From assembly GCA_025936735.1 (NCBI GenBank), contig JAICSU010000012.1:1-33033 (forward strand): DNA of 33,033 bases, read 5' to 3'. Every line of letters begins with the position of its first letter. Position 1 is the stretch's first letter. Below are positions 7,070 through 15,780 of this stretch, in pieces. This DNA comes from Amnibacterium sp. Its GTDB lineage: Bacteria > Actinomycetota > Actinomycetes > Actinomycetales > Microbacteriaceae. The translations under genes were made by a program, and so were the position numbers. The notes beneath the pieces are model-generated. The model worked only from the letters and a program-made list of their open reading frames with translations, searched no databases and was not told the origin of the DNA.

Positions 7070-8613
7070 AGCTGCAGCTCACCGCCAACGCGTTCCGCCG
7101 CAGCCCCTGGCAGGTCGTCGGCATCGTCATCGGCCTGCTCTACGGCGCGGCGGTCACGATCCTCGCCGTCATCGCCCTGATCGGGCTGCGGTTCGCACCG
7201 GTGTCGGTCGCCGCTCCCGTCGTGGTGATCGGCGGCTCGATCACGGTGCTCGGCTTCCTCGTCGTGCCGCTCGTGCTCGGCGTCGACGACACCCTGGATC
7301 CCCGCCGCTTCGCCCTGTTCGGGCTCGACCGCACGCGCCTCGCCGTCGCGCTCGGCGTCGCCGCCCTCGTCTCCATCCCCGCGCTCGTCATCGCCCTCGT
7401 GGCGCTCGCGACGGTCGTCACGTGGTCCCGCTCGCCCTGGTCGTTCCTGGTGGCGCTGATCGCGGCGCCGCTCACCGTCGCGATCTGCGTGCTCGTCGCG
7501 CGGATCAGCGCGGCCGCCGCCGGCCTCCTCCTCGCCACCCGGCGGTCCCGTGAGGCGCTCGCCGCCGTCGCCGTGGTCGGCCTCGTGCTGCTGTCGCCGA
7601 TCATCGTGCTGCTCAGCACCGTGCAACTCGGCCCGTCCGGCGCCCACGAGGCCGCCGTCGTCGCGACCGTGCTCGGCTGGACGCCGCTCGGCGCCTCCTG
7701 GGCCGCGCCCGCGACCGTCGCGGCCGGGAACGCGGCCGGCGTGCTCCAGCTGCTCGAGGCCGCGGTCACGGCCGGCCTGCTCGCCCTCGCCTGGCGCGCC
7801 CTCGTCGCCACGACCCTGGTGACGCCCACCCGGCACGGCCGCCCCCAGTCGTACCGGGGGCTCGGCTGGTTCGGCCGGCTGCCGGCGACGCCGGGGTGGG
7901 CCGTCGCCGCCCGGAGCCTCACCTACTGGAGCCGGGACGTGCGCTACCGGGTCAGCATCCTGGTCGTGCCCATCACCCCCGTCGTCATCGTCCTGGTGCT
8001 CGGCTTCGTCGGCGTGCCCGGCCGGTGGCTCGCGCTGCTGCCGGTGCCGATCGTCGCCCTGTTCCTCGGCTGGGTCTCGCACAACGACATCGCCTACGAC
8101 AGCACCGCCATCTGGCTGCACGTCGCCGCCTCCACCCGCGGGATCGCCGACCGGCTCGGCCGCCTCGTGCCGGTGCTCGCCGTCGGAGCCCCCGTGCTCG
8201 TTCTCGGCTCGATCGTCGCCGGCGCGCTCTTCGGCGACCTGACGGCGGCCTTCGGGGAGCTGGGGGTCGCGGGCTGCCTGTTCCTCACCGGGATGGGGCT
8301 CGGATCCGTCTCCTCCGCGCGGCTGCCCTATCCCGTGCCGCAGCCGGGCACGTCGCCGTTCCAGCAGCCGAACTCGTCGAGCGGGCTCACCGCCGCCGTG
8401 CAGTCGCTCACCTTCCTCGGGCAGTTCCTCCCGGCGATCCCGGCGATCGTCTTCGCGCTGCTCGGGGTGCTCGACGGCGACGGCTGGTTCTACGCCTCCC
8501 TCGCCGCCGGGCTCGGGATCGGCGCGCTCGTCTTCGCGATCGGCCTGCAGCTCGGCGCGCGGGTGTTCGAGCACCGGGGTCCGGAGATCCTCGCCTCCGC
8601 CGTCCGGATGTGA
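7045..8613 (+). CDS. ABC transporter permease, partner of the upstream ATPase
   Basis: 522 residues with some twelve hydrophobic segments and almost no soluble domain, for example WQVVGIVIGLLYGAAVTILA near the N-terminus and ALVFAIGLQLGARVF near the end. The GTG start overlaps the ATPase gene by 25 bases and has a strong Shine-Dalgarno GGAGGGG five bases upstream, which favours it over other starts. Large permeases paired with single ATPases of this type are common in actinobacteria, but no substrate can be named from sequence. A central cytoplasmic segment with TPTRHGRPQSYRGLGW separates two similar membrane halves, which could reflect an internal duplication; I have not aligned them. Confidence 0.85.
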   Translation: MVAQFLRLKLQLTANAFRRSPWQVVGIVIGLLYGAAVTILAVIALIGLRFAPVSVAAPVVVIGGSITVLGFLVVPLVLGVDDTLDPRRFALFGLDRTRLAVALGVAALVSIPALVIALVALATVVTWSRSPWSFLVALIAAPLTVAICVLVARISAAAAGLLLATRRSREALAAVAVVGLVLLSPIIVLLSTVQLGPSGAHEAAVVATVLGWTPLGASWAAPATVAAGNAAGVLQLLEAAVTAGLLALAWRALVATTLVTPTRHGRPQSYRGLGWFGRLPATPGWAVAARSLTYWSRDVRYRVSILVVPITPVVIVLVLGFVGVPGRWLALLPVPIVALFLGWVSHNDIAYDSTAIWLHVAASTRGIADRLGRLVPVLAVGAPVLVLGSIVAGALFGDLTAAFGELGVAGCLFLTGMGLGSVSSARLPYPVPQPGTSPFQQPNSSSGLTAAVQSLTFLGQFLPAIPAIVFALLGVLDGDGWFYASLAAGLGIGALVFAIGLQLGARVFEHRGPEILASAVRM

Positions 8614-8636
8614 CACCGCCGGAGCCGGTGGCGGCA

Positions 8637-8642
8637 TACCCT
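8637..8642 (+). promoter_or_regulatory. Leaderless-type -10 element of the DUF3039 gene
   Basis: TACCCT followed by six bases (TGGCCC) and the ATG at 8649. No Shine-Dalgarno is present. Confidence 0.5.
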
Positions 8643-8648
8643 TGGCCC

Positions 8649-8915
8649 ATGCCTCGCGACAGCACCACCGAGCCCGGCGGCGGCACCTCCACGCTCGATC
8701 GCGAGCTCGAGGAGCTGCTCAACGGCGAGCAGATCGACGACGGCGACCACGACCGGTTCGCCCACTACGTGCAGAAGGAGAAGATCGTCGAGTCGGCGGT
8801 CACCGGCAAGCCGGTCCGCGCCCTCTGCGGCAAGGTCTGGGTGCCCGGCCGGGATCCGCAGAAGTTCCCGATCTGCCCCGACTGCAAGAAGATCTACGAC
8901 ACGCTCCGCGACTGA
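8649..8915 (+). CDS. DUF3039 family protein
   Basis: 88 residues. The C-terminal half has the family's hallmark: FAHYVQKEKIVESAVTGKPVRALCGK, given here as the pattern around ALCGKVW, then FPICPDCKKIYDTL. The three Cys (one in ALCGK, two in CPDC) suggest a small metal-binding site. The N-terminus is acidic (LDRELEELLNGEQIDDGD). DUF3039 is a conserved actinobacterial family of unknown function. It converges on pncB with ten bases between the stops. Confidence 0.9.
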   Translation: MPRDSTTEPGGGTSTLDRELEELLNGEQIDDGDHDRFAHYVQKEKIVESAVTGKPVRALCGKVWVPGRDPQKFPICPDCKKIYDTLRD

Positions 8916-8925
8916 CGCGGGTCGG

Positions 8926-10230
8926 TCAGCCGCCCTCGATCACCGTCGGGATCGCCGGGTCGCCCCGCGACAGACGTGTCGCCTCGAGCGGCAGCTCGCG
9001 CATGACCGCCGCGTGGTGATCCCGCGCCGCGCGCACACCGGCGACGCCGAGGTGCTCGTGGTCGACGCGGCCCTCGACGACGAGCGGCACCACGAGGGGG
9101 CGTCCGTCGCCCGGATCCGGCTCGTCCTCGGCGATGACGACCCGCTCGGCGACCGCGTGCCCGGCGGCGTCGAGGTCGCGGACCGCCCACTTGCGGCCGC
9201 CGCGACCCGCCTTCTCGCTCGACTGCTTCGCCACCTTCCGCCAGACGCCGTCCGCGTCGACGTGCTCGACGAGCTTGTAGACGAGTCCCGCCGCCGGATG
9301 CCCTGAGCCGGACACGAGCGCCGTCCCGACGCCGTACGCGTCGACGGGCATGGCCCCGAGCGCCGCGATCGCGTACTCGTCGAGATCGTTCGTCACGGTG
9401 ATGCGCGTGCCGGTCGCCCCGAGCGCGTCGAGCTGCCGGCGGACCTCGCCGACCACGACCGGCAGGTCCCCGGAGTCGATGCGCACCGCGCCGAGCCCCG
9501 TCCCGGCGACCCGGACCGCGGTGCGGATGCCCTCGGCGATGTCGTACGTGTCGACGAGCAGCGTCGTGCCCACGCCCATCGCGGCGATCTGCGCGCGGAA
9601 CGCGTCCTCCTCGGAGTCGTGCAGCAGCGTGAAGGCGTGCGCCGCGGTGCCCATCGTCGGCACCCCCCAGCGGCGGCCGGCCTCGAGGTTCGAGGTGGCG
9701 GAGAAGCCTGCGATCCACGCCGCCCGCGACGCGGAGACGGCCGCCCCCTCCTGGGCCCGGCGGGAGCCCATCTCGGCGACCGGGCGCCCCGCGGCGGCCT
9801 GCACCATGCGGGCGGCGGCCGTCGCGATCGCGCTGTCGGCGTTCAGCACGCTGAGGATCAGCGTCTCGAGCACGACGGCCTCCGCGAAGGTCCCCTCCAC
9901 CGTGAGCAGCGGGGAGTAGGGGAAGTAGAGCTCGCCCTCCCGGTACCCGCTGATCGTGCCGGTGAAGCGGTAGTCGGCGAGCCACGCGAGCGCGCGGTCG
10001 GAGACGATCCGCTGCTCGGCGAGCCAGTGCAGCTCCGCCTCCTCGAAGCGGAAGCGCTCGATCGCGTCGAGGAGGCGCCCCGTCCCGGCGAGCACCCCGT
10101 AGCGGCGGCCGCCGGGCAGGCGGCGGCCGAACACCTCGAACACGCTGCGCCGGTCGGCCGTGCCGTCCCCGAGCGCCGCGTCGAGCATCGTCAACTCGTA
10201 CCGGTCCGTCATCAGGGCGGTGCTGCTCAC
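8926..10230 (-). CDS. pncB: Nicotinate phosphoribosyltransferase
   Basis: 434 residues. The enzyme couples nicotinate and PRPP to nicotinate mononucleotide in NAD salvage, in the cytoplasm. Family signatures are present throughout: MTDRYELTMLDAAL at the N-terminus, YFPYSPLLTVEG, EMGSRRAQE, then GTAAHAF carrying the His that is phosphorylated during ATP-coupled catalysis in this family, IRIDSGDLP (here VRIDSGDLP) and GVGTALV. The GTG at 10230 is supported by TAGGCT six bases upstream (leaderless). In many actinobacteria, as I remember, clpS and a DUF2017 gene sit between pncB and murI; neither is found here. Confidence 0.95.
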   Translation of the reverse strand: MSSTALMTDRYELTMLDAALGDGTADRRSVFEVFGRRLPGGRRYGVLAGTGRLLDAIERFRFEEAELHWLAEQRIVSDRALAWLADYRFTGTISGYREGELYFPYSPLLTVEGTFAEAVVLETLILSVLNADSAIATAAARMVQAAAGRPVAEMGSRRAQEGAAVSASRAAWIAGFSATSNLEAGRRWGVPTMGTAAHAFTLLHDSEEDAFRAQIAAMGVGTTLLVDTYDIAEGIRTAVRVAGTGLGAVRIDSGDLPVVVGEVRRQLDALGATGTRITVTNDLDEYAIAALGAMPVDAYGVGTALVSGSGHPAAGLVYKLVEHVDADGVWRKVAKQSSEKAGRGGRKWAVRDLDAAGHAVAERVVIAEDEPDPGDGRPLVVPLVVEGRVDHEHLGVAGVRAARDHHAAVMRELPLEATRLSRGDPAIPTVIEGG

Positions 10231-10236
10231 GGCAGC

Positions 10237-10242
10237 AGCCTA
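10237..10242 (-). promoter_or_regulatory. Leaderless-type -10 element of pncB
   Basis: On the minus strand TAGGCT, then GCTGCC, then the GTG start at 10230. No Shine-Dalgarno lies in between. Confidence 0.55.
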
Positions 10243-10277
10243 GGGACGGCGACCGCCCCCTGTACTGGGTACTCCCG

Positions 10278-10306
10278 GTCGAGCGAGCCCGTTCCCTACG
10301 CTCGAC
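10278..10306 (+). promoter_or_regulatory. Inverted repeat around the -10 element of the 55-residue gene
   Basis: GTCGAGCG (10278-10285) and CGCTCGAC (10299-10306) are perfect inverted repeats separated by 13 bases. The right arm overlaps TACGCT (10297-10302), a candidate -10 about 90 bases before the ATG at 10390. It could be a repressor site or only a chance GC-rich repeat. Confidence 0.3.
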
Positions 10307-10389
10307 GGACGCCCGGTGCACCCACGCCGAGCATCCGCCGGCCACCCACCCGGTGCAGCAGCCTTTTGCCCGAGAGGTCTCCTTCCCCC

Positions 10390-10557
10390 ATGCTCGGATC
10401 CCCGGGCGTTCCTGCCTGGCTCACCGCCACGTCGGTCCACTCGCCCTCGTTCGTCCTCTGGGACTACGTGCCCGCGGCCGTCGTCGCGATCGTGCTGCTC
10501 GCCTTCGCCGTCACCCTGATCGTGGTCGCGGGTCACCAGCGCCGCGACATCGAGTAG
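10390..10557 (+). CDS. Small single-TM protein of unknown function
   Basis: 55 residues starting [10 protein letters not shown]. One TM segment at about residues 27-49 ([21 protein letters not shown]) is followed by a short charged tail HQRRDIE, which suggests an N-out, C-in single-span protein. The ATG has GAGAGGT upstream at a somewhat long spacing. It lies between divergent pncB and murI on the murI strand; 40 bases separate it from murI, which has its own promoter. No family is recognised, and it could be over-called. Confidence 0.55.
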   Translation: MLGSPGVPAWLTATSVHSPSFVLWDYVPAAVVAIVLLAFAVTLIVVAGHQRRDIE

Positions 10558-10583
10558 CGCGGGAAGCCCACGGGCGCGCCCGT

Positions 10584-10589
10584 TAGGCT
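10584..10589 (+). promoter_or_regulatory. Leaderless-type -10 element of murI
   Basis: TAGGCT followed by eight bases and the GTG at 10598, with no Shine-Dalgarno. Confidence 0.5.
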
Positions 10590-10597
10590 TCCCGCCC

Positions 10598-11449
10598 GTG
10601 ACGGATGCACCGATCGGGGTCTTCGACTCGGGCGTCGGCGGCCTCACCGTCGCCCGCGCGATCCTCGACCAGCTGCCGAACGAGGCGATCCTCTACGTCG
10701 GCGACACCGCCCACTCGCCCTACGGACCGAAGCCGCTCGCCGAGGTCCGCGCGTACGCGCTCGCCGTTCTCGACGACCTCGTCGCCCAGGGCGTGAAGCT
10801 GCTCGTCATCGCCTGCAACACCGCCTCGGCGGCCATGTTCCGTGACGCCCGCGAGCGGTTCACGCTCGGTGCGGGCATCCCCGTGGTCGAGGTCGTGCTG
10901 CCCGCGGTGCGGGCCGCGGCCCGGCAGACCCGGTCGAAGCGGATCGGCGTGATCGGCACCGTCGGCACCGTGAACTCGAACGCGTACGTCGACGCCTTCG
11001 TGGCGGACCCCGCCATCGAGGTCGTGCAGGCCGCCTGCCCCCGGTTCGTCGACTTCGTCGAGGCCGGCATCACGACCGGCCCCGACCTGTTCGCCGCCGC
11101 CGAGGAGTACCTCGCGCCCCTGAAGGCCGCGGACGTCGACACCGTGCTGCTCGGATGCACGCACTACCCGCTGCTGTCCTCCGCGATCCGCTACGTGATG
11201 GGCCCCGACGTCGCCCTCGTGTCCTGCGCCGAGGAGACCGCGAACGACGTCTACCGGCAGCTGGTCGAGCACGACCTGCTGCGCACCGCGGCCGCCCCGC
11301 CCCGGCACGTCTTCGAGGCGACCGGCACGAGCGAGGCCGCGTTCCTCCGGCTCGCGCGGCGGTTCCTCGGCCCCGAGGTGCCGTCCGTCGATCTCGTCCA
11401 CACCGGTGCGATCCCCGTGCCGCAGGCGACACCCGGAGGACCACGATGA
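10598..11449 (+). CDS. murI: Glutamate racemase
   Basis: 283 residues. Makes D-glutamate for peptidoglycan in the cytoplasm by a two-cysteine, cofactor-free mechanism. The N-terminal [13 protein letters not shown] is the family signature; the first catalytic Cys is C73 in IACNTAS and the second is C187 in [16 protein letters not shown] is also conserved. Length is normal. The start GTG is supported by a leaderless promoter. The stop overlaps the ATG of rph (ATGA), so murI, rph and rdgB form one operon. Confidence 0.96.
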   Translation: MTDAPIGVFDSGVGGLTVARAILDQLPNEAILYVGDTAHSPYGPKPLAEVRAYALAVLDDLVAQGVKLLVIACNTASAAMFRDARERFTLGAGIPVVEVVLPAVRAAARQTRSKRIGVIGTVGTVNSNAYVDAFVADPAIEVVQAACPRFVDFVEAGITTGPDLFAAAEEYLAPLKAADVDTVLLGCTHYPLLSSAIRYVMGPDVALVSCAEETANDVYRQLVEHDLLRTAAAPPRHVFEATGTSEAAFLRLARRFLGPEVPSVDLVHTGAIPVPQATPGGPR

Positions 11450-12195
11450 CCGAACGCAGCGACGGCCGAGCCGCGGACCAGCTCCGCCCCGTCACCATCG
11501 AGCGGGGCTGGAGCAGCCAGGCGGAGGGCAGCGCCCTCATCTCCTTCGGGGGCACCCGCGTGCTCTGCACCGCGTCGTTCACGAACGGCGTGCCGCGATG
11601 GCTGCAGGGCAAGGGCCGCGGCTGGGTCACCGCGGAGTACGCGATGCTGCCGCGCGCCACGAACGAGCGCACCGACCGCGAGAGCGTCAAGGGGCGCATC
11701 GGCGGCCGCACCCACGAGATCTCCCGGCTGATCGGTCGGGCGCTGCGCGCCGTCGTCGACACGAAGGCCCTCGGCGAGAACACGATCGTGCTCGACTGCG
11801 ACGTGCTCCAGGCCGACGGGGGCACCCGCACGGCGGCGATCACCGGCGCCTACGTGGCTCTCGCCGATGCCATCGCCTGGGGCCGCGACCGCCGGTTCCT
11901 CGGTCAGCGCAGCCAGCCGCTCCTCGACAGCGTCGCCGCCGTGTCGGTCGGCATCATCGACGGCACCCCGATGATCGACCTCGCCTACACCGAGGACGTC
12001 CGCGCCGAGACCGACATGAACATCGTCACGACGGGCCGCGGGCTCTTCGTCGAGGTGCAGGGCACCGCGGAAGGCGCGCCCTTCGACCGCCGCGAGCTCG
12101 ACGCCCTGCTCGAGCTCGGCGTCGCCGGCACGGCGGAGCTGACCCGGCTGCAGGTCGCGGCCCTCACGCCGAGCACCGCCTCGGTCGAGTCGTGA
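11446..12195 (+). CDS. rph: Ribonuclease PH
   Basis: 249 residues. A phosphorolytic 3' exoribonuclease that trims tRNA precursors. Family blocks are all present: [23 protein letters not shown], then R(E/D)[21 protein letters not shown] (seen here around [16 protein letters not shown]), [17 protein letters not shown] and [15 protein letters not shown]. The ATG overlaps the murI stop and has Shine-Dalgarno GGAGGA upstream. The gene itself ends GTGA, overlapping the next start. Confidence 0.96.
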   Translation: MTERSDGRAADQLRPVTIERGWSSQAEGSALISFGGTRVLCTASFTNGVPRWLQGKGRGWVTAEYAMLPRATNERTDRESVKGRIGGRTHEISRLIGRALRAVVDTKALGENTIVLDCDVLQADGGTRTAAITGAYVALADAIAWGRDRRFLGQRSQPLLDSVAAVSVGIIDGTPMIDLAYTEDVRAETDMNIVTTGRGLFVEVQGTAEGAPFDRRELDALLELGVAGTAELTRLQVAALTPSTASVES

Positions 12196-12779
12196 CGGCC
12201 GCCGACCGCTTCCCGCGGATCGTGCTCGCGACCGGCAACGCGCACAAGGTCGCCGAGTTGCGCGCCATCCTCGAGCCGCTGCTGCCGGGAGTCGAGCTCG
12301 TGCCGTACGGCGGACCGTCGCCGGTCGAGGACGGATCGACGTTCCTCGAGAACGCCATGATCAAGGCCCGCGCGGCGCACGAGGCGACCGGCCTGCCGGC
12401 GCTCGCCGACGACTCCGGGATCGCGGTGACCGCGCTCGGCGGCGCCCCCGGCATCCACTCCGCCCGCTACGCCGGGACGGGCAGGGACGACGACAACCGC
12501 ACCCTGCTGCTCGCCCGGATGGCGGAGGAGACCGACCGTCGCGCCCACTTCGTCTGCGCGGCCGTGCTCGTCACCGATGCCGAGTCGTTCGAGGCCGTCG
12601 CGGAGTGGCCGGGCGAGGTGCTCACCGCGCCTGCGGGGGAGGGCGGGTTCGGCTACGACCCGCTGTTCCAGCCGGCGGGCGAGCACCGGTCGGCCGCCGC
12701 GATGACGGCGGAGGAGAAGAACGCGATCAGCCACCGCGGCACGGCGTTCCGGGCCCTCGCGGAGCAGCTCGGCGCCTGA
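12192..12779 (+). CDS. rdgB: Non-canonical purine NTP pyrophosphatase (RdgB/HAM1)
   Basis: 195 residues. Hydrolyses dITP, dXTP and ITP to monophosphates, keeping deaminated purines out of DNA and RNA. Family motifs: [44 protein letters not shown] and [10 protein letters not shown]. The GTG start overlaps the rph stop (GTGA). Third gene of the murI operon; converges with dedA with three bases between stops. Confidence 0.95.
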   Translation: MTAADRFPRIVLATGNAHKVAELRAILEPLLPGVELVPYGGPSPVEDGSTFLENAMIKARAAHEATGLPALADDSGIAVTALGGAPGIHSARYAGTGRDDDNRTLLLARMAEETDRRAHFVCAAVLVTDAESFEAVAEWPGEVLTAPAGEGGFGYDPLFQPAGEHRSAAAMTAEEKNAISHRGTAFRALAEQLGA

Positions 12780-12782
12780 GGG

Positions 12783-13469
12783 TCACTCCGTCGCGGGCTG
12801 GTCCTCGCTGGCCCGCTTGGCCTTGCGCCGGTTGCTCATCAGGTGCAGCGCCGTCGGGCCGAGGCTCAGCACCACGGCAGCGAGCAGGATCACGTCGATG
12901 TAGTGCACGACGAAGTAGCGCACGGGCGGGATGCCGCCGAGCAGGAACCCGAGGAAGGTGATGCCGAAGCCCCAGGCGATCGCCCCGATGAGGTTGTAGA
13001 GGCTGTACCTGCGCTGCGACATCCGCCCGACCCCGGCGGCGACGGGGGCGAACGTGCGGACGATCGGGACGAACCGGGCGAGGATCACCGCGAGCGCGCC
13101 GTACTTGTCGAAGAACCGGTTGGTGCGATCGACCTGCTCACGGCTGAAGAGGCCGGTCTCCCGTCGCTCGAAGATCCGCGCGCCGGTCTTGCGACCGATG
13201 TAGTACCCGCACTCGCCGCCGAGGAACGCGGCGACGCCGATCGCCGGCGCCGCGATCCAGATGCTGACCCCGAGGCCGTGCACGTCGTGCCGGGACAGCA
13301 GCCCCGTGATGATGAGCAGGGTGTCGCCGGGGAACACGAAGCCGATCAGGAGACCGGTCTCGGCGAAGATGATGGCGCAGACGCCGAGGATCGCGTAGGG
13401 CCCGAAGGAGTGGATCAGCGACGTCGGATCGAGGAACGGGATCAGGGCGCTGAGGTGCACGGCGTCCAT
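12783..13469 (-). CDS. DedA family membrane protein
   Basis: 228 residues with the DedA (SNARE-associated, VTT) core: FAETGLLIGFVFPGDTLL, GGECGYYIGRKTG and the ARFVPIVRTFAPVAAG re-entrant loop segment, then a GFLLGG motif. About five to six hydrophobic segments; the C-terminus is basic and cytoplasmic. Family members are proposed undecaprenyl-phosphate or phospholipid flippases affecting envelope homeostasis. The ATG at 13469 has only a weak, too-close purine run (GAGGG), so a nearby alternative start cannot be excluded. Confidence 0.93.
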   Translation of the reverse strand: MDAVHLSALIPFLDPTSLIHSFGPYAILGVCAIIFAETGLLIGFVFPGDTLLIITGLLSRHDVHGLGVSIWIAAPAIGVAAFLGGECGYYIGRKTGARIFERRETGLFSREQVDRTNRFFDKYGALAVILARFVPIVRTFAPVAAGVGRMSQRRYSLYNLIGAIAWGFGITFLGFLLGGIPPVRYFVVHYIDVILLAAVVLSLGPTALHLMSNRRKAKRASEDQPATE

Positions 13470-13509
13470 CCCTCGGCTCGTGCGGCGAGCGCCGCGGCGG
13501 TGCGGCGAG

Positions 13510-13589
13510 TGCGGAAGGAGGGACTCGAACCCTCACGCCGAAGCACAGGAACCTAAATCCTGCGTGTCTGCCAATTCCACCACTCCCGC
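13510..13589 (-). tRNA. tRNA-Leu (anticodon UAG)
   Basis: Read on the minus strand, the acceptor GCGGGAG pairs with CTTCCGC near the 3' end (one G-U pair), followed by discriminator A. The D arm holds GTGGAATTGGCAGACAC and the T arm GGGTTCGAGTCCC (written with its flanking stem bases). The anticodon stem CAGGA/TCCTG encloses the 7-base loop TTTAGGT, giving UAG, which reads CUA and related Leu codons. The extra arm GTGCTTCGGCGTG is the long class II type expected for Leu. CCA is not encoded. Confidence 0.95.
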
Positions 13590-13653
13590 ATCGGGCTGGG
13601 CCAGTGTAGCGGCGGGGTGCGGCGCGGCGAGGGGGGCGCGAGGGGCCTTCCGC

Positions 13654-13697
13654 CTGTGGAGAACCGCCGACGCCCGCCTGCGCCCGTGACCACACTG
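13654..13697 (+). promoter_or_regulatory. Bipartite element upstream of cpaF
   Basis: CTGTGGAGAAC (13654-13664), exactly 27 bases, then ACACTG (13692-13697). CACACT, overlapping the second part, lies six bases before the GTG of cpaF, where a leaderless -10 would be. The same two blocks with the same spacing precede the pilin-like gene at 30489. The first block also resembles a DnaA box with one mismatch. Confidence 0.5.
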
Positions 13698-13702
13698 GCC
13701 GC

Positions 13703-14923
13703 GTGGCCGACCCCGTCCGTCTGATCAGCGCCGCGGTGCGCGACCGCGCCCGGCGGGGCGAGCTCGCCGACGACGGGCCGGCCGGCGCGGTGCGAGAGGA
13801 GCTGCGCCGGTACGCGGAGCACGCCGTGGCCTCCGGCGCGCCGCAGATCGACGACGAGCGCCAGGCCGAGCGGCGCATCGTGGCCGAGCTGTCCGGCTTC
13901 GGGCCGCTGCAGCCCCTGCTCGACGATCCCGACATCGAGGAGATCTGGATCAACGGGCCCACCCGTGTCTTCGTCGCGCGGGGCGGCGTCGCCGAGCTGA
14001 CGCCGCTCGTGCTGGCCGAGCAGGAGGTGCGCGATCTCGTCGAGCGGATGCTCGTGACGAGCGGCCGGCGCGTCGACCTCTCGTCCCCGTTCGTCGACGC
14101 CTCGCTGCCCGACGGGTCACGCCTCCACGTCGTGATCCCCGACATCACCCGGCGGCACTGGGCGGTGAACATCCGCAAGTTCTCGGACCGGGTGATGGAC
14201 CTCGAGGCGCTCGTCAGCCGGGGATCGCTGCCCCGGGACGCCGCGGACTTCCTTCGGGCGGCCATGCTGGCGGGCGTCAACGTGCTCGTGTCGGGGGCGA
14301 CCCAGGCGGGCAAGACGACCCTGCTGAACGCGCTGCTCGCCGCGGGGCGCCCGTCCGACCGGGTCATCACGGTGGAGGAGACCTTCGAGCTGCGCTCGCC
14401 GGGACGGGACTCCGTGGCGATGCAGTGCCGGCAGCCGAGCCTCGAAGGCGCCGGCGAGGTCACCCTGCGGCGGCTCATCAAGGAGGCCCTGCGCATGCGG
14501 CCGGACCGGCTCGTCGTGGGGGAGGTGCGGGAGGCCGAGGCCCTCGACCTGCTCATCGCTCTCAACTCGGGCATCCCCGGGGCCTGCAGCATCCACGCGA
14601 ACTCCGCCCGCGACGCGCTCACGAAGCTGTGCACCCTGCCGCTGCTCGCCGGCCGCAACATCGACGGGGCTTTCGTCGTGCCGACGGTCGCCGCGTGCGT
14701 CGAGCTCGTCGTGCACTGCGAGATGCTCGCCTCCGGACGGCGGCGGATCACCGAGATCCTCGCGCCGACCGGGTCGGTCGGCGACGGGGGAGCCATCGAG
14801 GCGAGCCGCGTCTTCGCCCTCGACGCGGGCGTGCTCCGCCCCCGCGGCGCCGTGCTGCCGCGGACGCAGAAATTCGACGCGGCGGGCATCGACGTGCGCT
14901 CCCTGCTGCGACGGGCCGCATGA
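13703..14923 (+). CDS. cpaF: Tad pilus assembly ATPase CpaF/TadA
   Basis: 406 residues. A secretion-superfamily hexameric ATPase that drives Flp/Tad pilus extension at the inner face of the membrane. The N-terminal domain has GFGPLQPLLDDPDIEEIWING; Walker A is GATQAGKTT from residue 198 (the usual first Ser/Thr-Gly-Ser is varied to Gln-Ala). The Asp box carries ITVEETFEL, Walker B is RPDRLVVGEVR, and the His box SIHANS follows. Upstream there is no tadZ/ssd-like gene, only tRNA-Leu. The stop overlaps tadB (ATGA). It heads a motor/platform operon cpaF-tadB-tadC. Confidence 0.95.
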   Translation: MADPVRLISAAVRDRARRGELADDGPAGAVREELRRYAEHAVASGAPQIDDERQAERRIVAELSGFGPLQPLLDDPDIEEIWINGPTRVFVARGGVAELTPLVLAEQEVRDLVERMLVTSGRRVDLSSPFVDASLPDGSRLHVVIPDITRRHWAVNIRKFSDRVMDLEALVSRGSLPRDAADFLRAAMLAGVNVLVSGATQAGKTTLLNALLAAGRPSDRVITVEETFELRSPGRDSVAMQCRQPSLEGAGEVTLRRLIKEALRMRPDRLVVGEVREAEALDLLIALNSGIPGACSIHANSARDALTKLCTLPLLAGRNIDGAFVVPTVAACVELVVHCEMLASGRRRITEILAPTGSVGDGGAIEASRVFALDAGVLRPRGAVLPRTQKFDAAGIDVRSLLRRAA

Positions 14924-15780
14924 TCCCCGCCCTCGGCGCGCTCGGCGGAGCGGGTCTGCTGCTCGTCGTGTCCCCGCTGCTGTGGCCCGCCTCCCGCCGG
15001 AGGACCCGGCCGAGGCGCGGGCCGGACCGCATCGCAGAACGGCTCGAGCGAGCGGGCGTGCGCGGTGTGGCGCCGGGCCTGTTCCTGCCCGTGTCCGCCC
15101 TGCTCGCGCTCGCCGCCGGGGCCCTCGCGGAGGCGGTCACCGCGCTGCCCGCCGTCGCCGCCCTCGCCCTGATCTCGGCCGGCGTCGCGCCGTGGCTGAT
15201 CCTCGGCTGGCGCGCCAGGGCCCGGGTCCGCGCCGCCCGGGCGCTCTGGCCCGTCGTCGTGGATGCGCTCGTGGCCGCCGTCCGCGCCGGCCTGCCCCTG
15301 CCCGACGCCGTCGCGGCGCTCGCCACCGAAGGGCCGGCACCGCTGCGTCCCGGGTTCGCCCTGTTCGAGCAGCGCTGGCGGGAGACGGGTACGACGTCCG
15401 CGGCGCTCGACGCCGCGAAGGCCCGCTTCGCCGATCCGACCGCCGACCGCCTCATCGAGATCCTCCGGATGGCACGGCAGGTGGGAGGGGCCGAGCTGCC
15501 GTCGGTGCTCCGCGACCTGGCGGTCCACCTGCGCGCCGACCAGGCCCTGCGGGCCGAGATGGAGGCTCGGCAGTCGTGGGTGACCGGCGCCGGCAAGCTG
15601 GGGCTGGCCGCGCCGTGGATCGTGCTCGTGCTGCTCGCGACGCGGCCGGAGGGCGCGGCCGCCTACGCGACCCCCGCCGGTGCCGTGCTGATCGTCACGG
15701 CGGCGGCGGTGACCCTCGTCGCGTACCGGGTGATGGTGGCGATCGGGCGCCTCCCGGAGGACCAGCGGTGGTTCCGGTGA
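14920..15780 (+). CDS. tadB: Tad pilus platform protein TadB
   Basis: 286 residues. A T2SSF-domain inner-membrane platform protein of the Tad pilus. An N-terminal TM (LGALGGAGLLLVVSPLLWP), two TM segments at about residues 45-90, a cytoplasmic F domain with VVVDALVAAVRAGLPLPDAV and MARQVGGAELPSVLRDLA, and two C-terminal TM segments. The helical pattern GLPLPDA and the AELPSVLRDLA segment are typical. Starts on ATGA overlapping the cpaF stop and itself is overlapped by tadC. Confidence 0.9.
   Translation: MIPALGALGGAGLLLVVSPLLWPASRRRTRPRRGPDRIAERLERAGVRGVAPGLFLPVSALLALAAGALAEAVTALPAVAALALISAGVAPWLILGWRARARVRAARALWPVVVDALVAAVRAGLPLPDAVAALATEGPAPLRPGFALFEQRWRETGTTSAALDAAKARFADPTADRLIEILRMARQVGGAELPSVLRDLAVHLRADQALRAEMEARQSWVTGAGKLGLAAPWIVLVLLATRPEGAAAYATPAGAVLIVTAAAVTLVAYRVMVAIGRLPEDQRWFR

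Noticed and set aside
13480-13509. Direct repeat GTGCGGCGAG twice, 20 bases apart, beside tRNA-Leu, as an attachment site
   Set aside because: Short, GC-rich, and no integrase or second copy of a tRNA end was found.
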